Positions 58,106-64,000 of a stretch of 64,000 nucleotides of DNA are shown here, piece by piece. This DNA is from Desulfobacterales bacterium (GTDB lineage: Bacteria; Desulfobacterota; Desulfobacteria; Desulfobacterales; UBA11574), in the NCBI GenBank assembly GCA_030145345.1, contig JAQYVT010000001.1, positions 77,013 to 141,012 of the forward strand, given 5' to 3'. Under the pieces are notes generated by a model that worked only from the letters and a program-made list of their open reading frames with translations, was not told where the DNA came from and ran no database searches. Position 1 is the stretch's first letter, and every line of letters starts with the position of its first letter. The translations under genes were made by a program, and so were the position numbers.

Positions 58106-60925
58106 TCAATGCCGTGTCAGGCTGCCATAAATACGTAATAGTTTGTCGGGAAGCTCGCGAACATCCGATATAACATTGTGATGAACGTTTCCGTAAAGAT
58201 CATCCAGCTTGGGGTCTCCGGCAAAATGGATGGTGATGGCATGGGTAAATATATTTTTCGAACGGCCTTCGAATATGGCTTTCCGTGTATCTTCAATGGC
58301 ATAATGATGTTTGTAGTCAACATCGTTTGGAAACCCGTCACCCAAGATAATCAGCAAGCGAACTTTTGAAGGGATCTTTTCAAGTTGACGATACGCGTGG
58401 CGGATCGCTGCTCCCATTCTGGTATTTCGCTGAGGAGCCATGGCATTGATGCGGCATTTGACCCCGTCATTCATATTTTCTTCAAAGTCCTTTATCCGAA
58501 TGTAGTCAACCCCCAGACGACCGGTACTGGAAAAACCGGCAATGGCAAATGCATCCCCCACAACCTGAAGTGCTTCACAAAAAAGTACAATCGCCTCTTT
58601 TTCAACGTCGAGAACGGTTGCTTTCGAGTTGTAAATCGCATGGGATGTGGAGCGAGAAAGATCGACCAGCAACAGAACCGCCACGTCTCTGGTCTGTTTT
58701 AGGCGCTTGATATAGAGCTTGTCGGAGGGCGTTTTCCCAGCTTTTTTGTCCATGACAAAGTCTAAAAGCGCCCGGTAGTCGAATTCATCACCTTCCACCC
58801 ACTGCCGCAACCGTATCAGCCCTTCCGGCTTTAACAGCTCAAAAGCATAGCGAATACTTTCGACCAGTCCCTGATGCCGTTTCAGGGTGCGGATGTAAAA
58901 ATCACCCTTGAATTCCGGAATAAATCGGTCCAGGATCCTCACGTGGGCTGAAAGATAATCGTTAAGGTTGCAGTCCCACTCTTTGTACCAAAAAACAGGT
59001 CCGACAAGGCCATCGTTGATCAGGGGCGTGATGGCGGTGCCGCCCAGTAATTGGACAAGATCCAGCCATGACAGATCCACGGGTGTTTCAGATGGCCGCA
59101 ACCCGGATCCACCGGTATTTTGATCACGGCGTATGATCGATTTTATATCCTCATGGGAAACAGCGCCGTTCTTGGCGATCAATTGCCGACGGATATCCGA
59201 TTTATAAACCTTAAGCCTTTGGTTATCCAGTTGAACTTTCAGCTTGGCCGCAATTTGTTCAAAATTGCGGTAGGTGGAAAAGAAAAGATCCGGTCGTAAC
59301 CTTCGGCCAAACGGTATGGGCATGGATTCGTAAAATTTTTCGTAATTTTTGGATCTTTCATGTGGTTTTAATCGTCTCTCAATGTCTGCATAGGTCTCGT
59401 TCACCAGCACGGCACATATTTCAACCGATGGATCTTTTTTTATTTTTCTGTTGAAAAGATCCACCATGTTTTCGGCCGGACGTTTTATTCCTTCGGCGCT
59501 TTCGAAATTCTCTTCAACAGAAATACCCAGTGCAATCCACAGATACATTAAAAATAAGAATCCGGCCGGTTGATTTTCTTTTAATATTCGAGCTGCGTTA
59601 TCCTGCAGCATCGGCATTGTCTGCCGGATAAGGCCCGGGTAGTGTCTGTTGAGCAATACCCGTGTGCGGCCATGCTCAAAAATGGTAAACAGGTCCATTG
59701 CCAGGGCCGGAACCGGAAATGCTGAAAAAAAGCGCTCCATATCGGAGAGCCCCCCCCGGGTTTGGATTGTTGATTTTTGATTTTCCCTGGAATCGAATCC
59801 AAAATCACGGGCCGTTAATTTCCCAATCCCCTGGCATCTTTCCATGGCTTTTTCCAGGTCAAAGTCAAAGGTATTAAACTCATAAAGTCCGGCTTCAAGC
59901 CTCACAAGACATTTATACAGTTTAATGTTTTCCGATTTTTGATTAAATTCAGCGAGTTCGTCGGGCAGATAGATGAATTTTCCGTCTGAACAGACAAAAA
60001 TCTTTTCGCCGTTATCTGTTATGGAGGACCTGGAAAGAGAAGACAGCGGCCTTACGGAAATGGAAAGACCCGTCCGTGCACAAAGATAGCCGTTTAATTG
60101 GTTTTGAACTTCAGATAGCGGGACGGCCACCTGCAAATCCGAATAGGTATCGATACCCAGTTTCGACTCCAGCGACAAAAATTTTGCTGCAAGCTTTGGG
60201 TTGTGCCTTAATTTGTCCAAGGCCTGGGATACAAATCTGTCTAAAGCATCTTTGGAGAGCAGATACAGTCCTTTTTCCAGACCGTCCAAAAAGGCGTCGG
60301 CCAGGTGAAAATCGGCCGTTATAATTCGTCGCAGTTGTTCGATTTGCCAGATCCGTTTTGAAGGAGAAAAGGCGAGTACGGCGTTCGGCAGGATACGGGC
60401 AAAATGCTGACTCTGAACATACGACATGTCTCCGGCAAAAGCGTCGCCCAACAGATCAATATAAACGGATGCAGATTCAATGTCTTTTTTATTTAAGAGC
60501 TCCGACAGTGCTTTTAGGGGATCTTGCAGGGTATAGGTTCCCTTGATTAGCATGATCTCAAGGGTTTGCAGAAAACGTTTTAAAAACCGGGCGTCGCCGT
60601 GTTTTAATACCGGTACGAGATGCTCCGCCATGATCCGTCCCAGAGTCGGGCCCTGTTTTCCGAATTTGCGCACCAGATTTCGGTAACATTCAATTTTTTG
60701 CGGACTCGCCCCACCGATCAGATCCGCAAAACTAACGGCGAGGGTCCGACCGAAGGAAATCTCGAGGGACAGACCCCACAATGCCTCTTCCACCAGCATT
60801 TTAACGGGTTGATCAGAAACCGTGCGTTCCTTCTGCTCCAAAACGGCCCGAACCCGTTCCGCAATGTTCGGATCTGCCAAAGCAAGCGGTTCGAGGGAAT
60901 CGGTTTTTTGGTTTTTAAATCTCAT
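58106..60925 (-). CDS. VWA-domain protein (NorD/CbbO-like)
   Basis: 939 aa with C-terminal MIDAS VLLLVDLSRSTSHAI...RNTRMGAAIRHAYRQLEKIPSKVRLLIILGDGFPNDVDY; paired with NorQ/CbbQ-like ATPase. Confidence 0.9.
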   Translation of the reverse strand: MRFKNQKTDSLEPLALADPNIAERVRAVLEQKERTVSDQPVKMLVEEALWGLSLEISFGRTLAVSFADLIGGASPQKIECYRNLVRKFGKQGPTLGRIMAEHLVPVLKHGDARFLKRFLQTLEIMLIKGTYTLQDPLKALSELLNKKDIESASVYIDLLGDAFAGDMSYVQSQHFARILPNAVLAFSPSKRIWQIEQLRRIITADFHLADAFLDGLEKGLYLLSKDALDRFVSQALDKLRHNPKLAAKFLSLESKLGIDTYSDLQVAVPLSEVQNQLNGYLCARTGLSISVRPLSSLSRSSITDNGEKIFVCSDGKFIYLPDELAEFNQKSENIKLYKCLVRLEAGLYEFNTFDFDLEKAMERCQGIGKLTARDFGFDSRENQKSTIQTRGGLSDMERFFSAFPVPALAMDLFTIFEHGRTRVLLNRHYPGLIRQTMPMLQDNAARILKENQPAGFLFLMYLWIALGISVEENFESAEGIKRPAENMVDLFNRKIKKDPSVEICAVLVNETYADIERRLKPHERSKNYEKFYESMPIPFGRRLRPDLFFSTYRNFEQIAAKLKVQLDNQRLKVYKSDIRRQLIAKNGAVSHEDIKSIIRRDQNTGGSGLRPSETPVDLSWLDLVQLLGGTAITPLINDGLVGPVFWYKEWDCNLNDYLSAHVRILDRFIPEFKGDFYIRTLKRHQGLVESIRYAFELLKPEGLIRLRQWVEGDEFDYRALLDFVMDKKAGKTPSDKLYIKRLKQTRDVAVLLLVDLSRSTSHAIYNSKATVLDVEKEAIVLFCEALQVVGDAFAIAGFSSTGRLGVDYIRIKDFEENMNDGVKCRINAMAPQRNTRMGAAIRHAYRQLEKIPSKVRLLIILGDGFPNDVDYKHHYAIEDTRKAIFEGRSKNIFTHAITIHFAGDPKLDDLYGNVHHNVISDVRELPDKLLRIYGSLTRH

Positions 60926-60975
60926 TTCATACGATTAAACCCATTGAGGGACGTCGAGGGCGCACCAAAATTGCG

Positions 60976-61911
60976 TTAAAATATATCCTCAACGAGATCG
61001 TTAAGGGTTTCCTGGAGCCGGGCGTCGTCGGTCAGCGGGAAGCAAATGGCACTCCGACAGGCTTCGTGCACGGGGATGCCCCGTCCGATGATCTGGGCCG
61101 CATATATCAAAAGCCGGGTACTTGCCCCTTCGGTCAGACCGTGCTCTCTAATGTTTCTTATTTTTCCGGCCAGCGTTACCAGTTTCAAGGCGGTTTCCAT
61201 GTCGATGTCCCCTTCGTGGGAGACAATTTCAGCCTCTTTTTGGGCTTCGGGATAATCGAACTCGAGGGAAATAAACCGCTGGCGCGTGCTTTGCTTGAGG
61301 TCTTTCAGAACGGATTGATACCCTGGATTATAGGAAATCACCACCATAAAGTCCGGATGTGCCGGGACGATCTCTCCTTTTTTATCGATGGAGAGGGTTC
61401 TCCGGTTGTCGGTGAGGGGATGGATGACCACCGTGGTGTCTTTGCGGGCTTCAACGATTTCGTCCAGATAACAGATGGCCCCCACGCGAACCGCCCGGGT
61501 TAACGGCCCATCCACCCATACGGTTTCATCCTTTTTTAAAAGGTAACGTCCCAGAAGATCCGATGCAAACAGATCTTCATGACAGGCAACGGTAATCAGC
61601 GGCCGCTTTAACCGATATGACATATACTCTACAAATCGGGTCTTGCCGCACCCGGTGGGACCTTTCAGCATCACCGGAATTCTAGCGGCAAAAGCAGCCT
61701 CAAACAGTTTAATCTCATCTCCCGCACTCAGATAATACGGTTTTTTTTGAATTAAATGTCCCATGGTCTCAGGTGAATTTTGGGATGACATGGATGCCAC
61801 ACCTCCAAAAAGTGCTTCGCTTTTTTTGCTTGGATGAATCGGGCCAATGTCGATGGCGTTCTGGAAAACAACCGACATCTCGTATATCTCATTTATCTTC
61901 ATATTTTTCAA
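60976..61911 (-). CDS. MoxR-type AAA+ ATPase (NorQ/CbbQ/NirQ-like)
   Basis: [45 protein letters not shown]...[26 protein letters not shown]. Confidence 0.93.
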   Translation of the reverse strand: MKNMKINEIYEMSVVFQNAIDIGPIHPSKKSEALFGGVASMSSQNSPETMGHLIQKKPYYLSAGDEIKLFEAAFAARIPVMLKGPTGCGKTRFVEYMSYRLKRPLITVACHEDLFASDLLGRYLLKKDETVWVDGPLTRAVRVGAICYLDEIVEARKDTTVVIHPLTDNRRTLSIDKKGEIVPAHPDFMVVISYNPGYQSVLKDLKQSTRQRFISLEFDYPEAQKEAEIVSHEGDIDMETALKLVTLAGKIRNIREHGLTEGASTRLLIYAAQIIGRGIPVHEACRSAICFPLTDDARLQETLNDLVEDIF

Positions 61912-62117
61912 GCACGGGAATCCATCGATTTAAGATACCCCGTTAACATTCTGGAGCCCCCTAAACCACCGGTTGTCAGATGGTGTGTTTTGGAATATTT
62001 TTGGAGAAAAAGAAGAGCTGTTGGGTTCCAAGGGTGACATCTGGGAGGGTGATGAGCATCTGAAGAAGGAGAAGAACCGATGAACCTCGCTAAAACAGGA
62101 GTAATTGCGTGTGTATT

Positions 62118-62474
62118 TTATTGAGGTTCGCCATCGTGGCGGGGCACACAGGTTACCGCCCATAGCGCCCATTCTCTGGTGGGTCTTGGAACCAATTTTG
62201 AAATTTCTGCCTCGATTCCATTTCTTTTCCCGGCATTTAATCCGAGACCCGCCAGTTTTTTGTCCACCTTGGCCCAAAAGAGTCCTTGATGGAATGCCTT
62301 CATGTCCCGAATTTTAGAATAAAGGAACCGTTCCTCAATGTCACCCAAGTGACAGATACGCCTTTCTTTGATCCTTCCTTGGTTTTGATAGTTTTTCACA
62401 AGAAAAAAACTAAGCGTATCGCGTCTTCGTTTCAATGGGCCTTTTGCGCTATTTCTTTCCCATTTAACATTCAT
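62118..62474 (-). pseudogene. Possible transposase-derived N-terminal fragment
   Basis: NQGRIKERRICHLGDIEERFLYSKIRD...LNAGKRNGIEAEISKLVPRPTREW resembles N-termini of IS1634-like transposases; weak. Confidence 0.3.
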
Positions 62475-62755
62475 GGATGCGTCTGTTTTTTACCTCTGTT
62501 GGGCGTATAAAAAAACGACTCTTTTATTATTACATTTTTGAGTAAATGGAGATGTTCATATACTACGTTGTAACAACCAGTATATGCCTCTGTTGATTTT
62601 ATCTGTCAATAAAATAACCGGGAACTCCCGGTATTTATATTCTAATTGACGGACTGCCAACGAACAATCCTAAATTGACAGAAGGGCACGGATGCAACCC
62701 CGAAGGAATCCAATCCGTAATTCTTTAAAAAAAATCAATTTCAATGAAAAAAGTC

Positions 62756-62783
62756 TTGACATATAATTTTCCATTGATATAGT
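62756..62783 (+). promoter_or_regulatory. Sigma70-type promoter of the MarR-family gene
   Basis: TTGACA-N16-TATAGT ending 7 nt before the ATG at 62791. Confidence 0.65.
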
Positions 62784-62790
62784 TCATAGC

Positions 62791-63270
62791 ATGAATCAAT
62801 TAAACGAGAATATCCGTTCAGAAATTTCGGACTATCAGATTCAGCAATTTCAAACGCTTGTGACAAAATTATTTCAATGCTGCCAAGAACGGGCTCATTA
62901 TCAATGCGAACGGTTCCAACTGCCCGATGCAGAACTAAGATGTTTGCTTCTTTTTGGAGAGGAGCGTTATCTTACGTCCAAAGGTATTGCCTATAAAATG
63001 AATGTGGTTAAGAGCCGTGTTACCAAGATCGTGAACGGACTGGTCCAGAAAAAATTGGTTCAACGAATCCCGGATCCCGAAGACTCCAGAATTACCCTGC
63101 TCAGCCTCACAACTGATGGACATAAAAAGCTTATTGAAATCAATGAGTTTTATGATTTTGTCAATCATCAGGTTTTGTTGCAGATGGAGCCCGAACAAAG
63201 AAAAGCCATGCTCACAAATCTGGATATTCTCAAGGCATCCATGGAATCTGTTAAGGAAATGATGGTATGA
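62791..63270 (+). CDS. MarR-family transcriptional regulator
   Basis: YLTSKGIAYKMNVVKSRVTKIVNGLVQKKLVQRIPDPEDSRITLLSLTTDGHKKL winged-helix signature. Confidence 0.92.
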   Translation: MNQLNENIRSEISDYQIQQFQTLVTKLFQCCQERAHYQCERFQLPDAELRCLLLFGEERYLTSKGIAYKMNVVKSRVTKIVNGLVQKKLVQRIPDPEDSRITLLSLTTDGHKKLIEINEFYDFVNHQVLLQMEPEQRKAMLTNLDILKASMESVKEMMV

Positions 63271-63417
63271 TCCTTTAATTGTAATAAATCGTTGTAAAAT
63301 CAGCAGTTTTTTTTGACCTTAAGGTTCATGATGTGCACCAAAAAAGGGGAAATTAATACTTAACAGTTTGAAAAAAAAAGAAAATTAAAGTTGTCAATGT
63401 GAAACAGGAGGTCGGTC

Positions 63418-63963
63418 ATGCAAAATATTGAAGCACAAATTGAAGCGTTGCAATCTCAGATTGCAGCAATGGATAAAAAAATTCCATCCAACAAAATCTC
63501 AATGATTGTATTTAGCGGCGATATGGACAAAGTGTTGGCGGCCTTTGTCATTGCCACCGGTGCCGTGGCCATGGGGATGGAAGTTGTGATGTTCTTCACA
63601 TTCTGGGGAACGCCCATCCTAAGAGACAAGACCAAGAAGGCCGGCGGAAAGGATACCATGGGCAAGATGTTTGGCGCCATGCTGCCCAAAGGCACCTGTG
63701 AGGTAAAACTTTCCAAAATGAATATGGGCGGTATGGGAACGGCCATGATGAAATCACTCATGAAAAAAAAGAACGTTGCGTCATTGGATCAGATGATGGA
63801 AATGGCCGAAGAATTCGGGGTTCAGATTTTCGTGTGTGAAATGTCTATGGATCTCATGGGATTTAACCGAGAAGAAATGATCGATTATTCGGGTCTGTCT
63901 TATTGCGGTGTCGCAACATTTTTAGAACAAGCCAACGACAGTAAAATTCAGTTATTTATATAA
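63418..63963 (+). CDS. DsrE/DsrF-like family protein
   Basis: SMIVFSGDMDKVLAAFVIATGAVAMGMEVVMFFTFWGTPILRDK; CGVATFLEQANDSKIQLFI C-terminus. Confidence 0.92.
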   Translation: MQNIEAQIEALQSQIAAMDKKIPSNKISMIVFSGDMDKVLAAFVIATGAVAMGMEVVMFFTFWGTPILRDKTKKAGGKDTMGKMFGAMLPKGTCEVKLSKMNMGGMGTAMMKSLMKKKNVASLDQMMEMAEEFGVQIFVCEMSMDLMGFNREEMIDYSGLSYCGVATFLEQANDSKIQLFI

Positions 63964-63978
63964 ATTAGGAGGTTTATT

Positions 63979-64000
63979 ATGAGTGAAGAAATGAAAATTG
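63979..64000 (+). CDS. Start of a further gene truncated by the window edge
   Basis: ATG preceded by aggaggt RBS: MSEEMKI...; product not determinable. Confidence 0.6.

Noticed and set aside
1-64000. Search for CRISPR arrays, rRNA and tRNA genes
   Set aside because: No regularly spaced repeat array, rRNA segment or convincing tRNA cloverleaf was seen by eye; tRNAscan-SE/Infernal would be needed to exclude them formally.

Overview
The window looks like an ordinary chromosomal segment of a Desulfobacterota-type (sulfate-reducer-like) bacterium; this is judged from gene content only. It starts in a near-origin block (yidC 3' part, jag/R3H, mnmE) that carries a perfect 16-bp parS palindrome right after the mnmE stop codon. 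It then includes Na+-decarboxylase beta/gamma-like subunits, an RND efflux operon, recQ, a nitrogen-oxide cluster (hcp + Crp/Fnr regulator, NrfH-like + octaheme HAO-like cytochromes), serS, a threonine synthase, LysM/TPR proteins, pilMNOPQ, a sensor kinase/sigma54 response-regulator pair, feoAB with a Fur-FeoA fusion, a MoxR/VWA pair and a DsrE-like gene that runs to the window edge. The most unusual signal is downstream of the sigma54 response regulator. Three evenly spaced GGTTCAAA-N2-TTTGAACC palindromes, the first spanning the regulator's own stop codon, precede a near-consensus sigma54 promoter. About 45 bp downstream of that promoter is a strong intrinsic terminator. Together these suggest an undescribed ~74-nt sigma54-dependent small RNA, in an arrangement resembling Myxococcus pxrK-pxrR-pxr as I recall it. 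A second accessory zone (12.7-15.9 kb) holds a frameshifted apparent CD-NTase C-terminus (CBASS remnant), an intact E2-like/SEC-C protein, dense palindromes, a RAYT/IS200-like remnant bounded by 27-bp inverted repeats, and an orphan AbiEi-like protein with twin palindromic operators. All family calls come from reading motifs; no database search was run.
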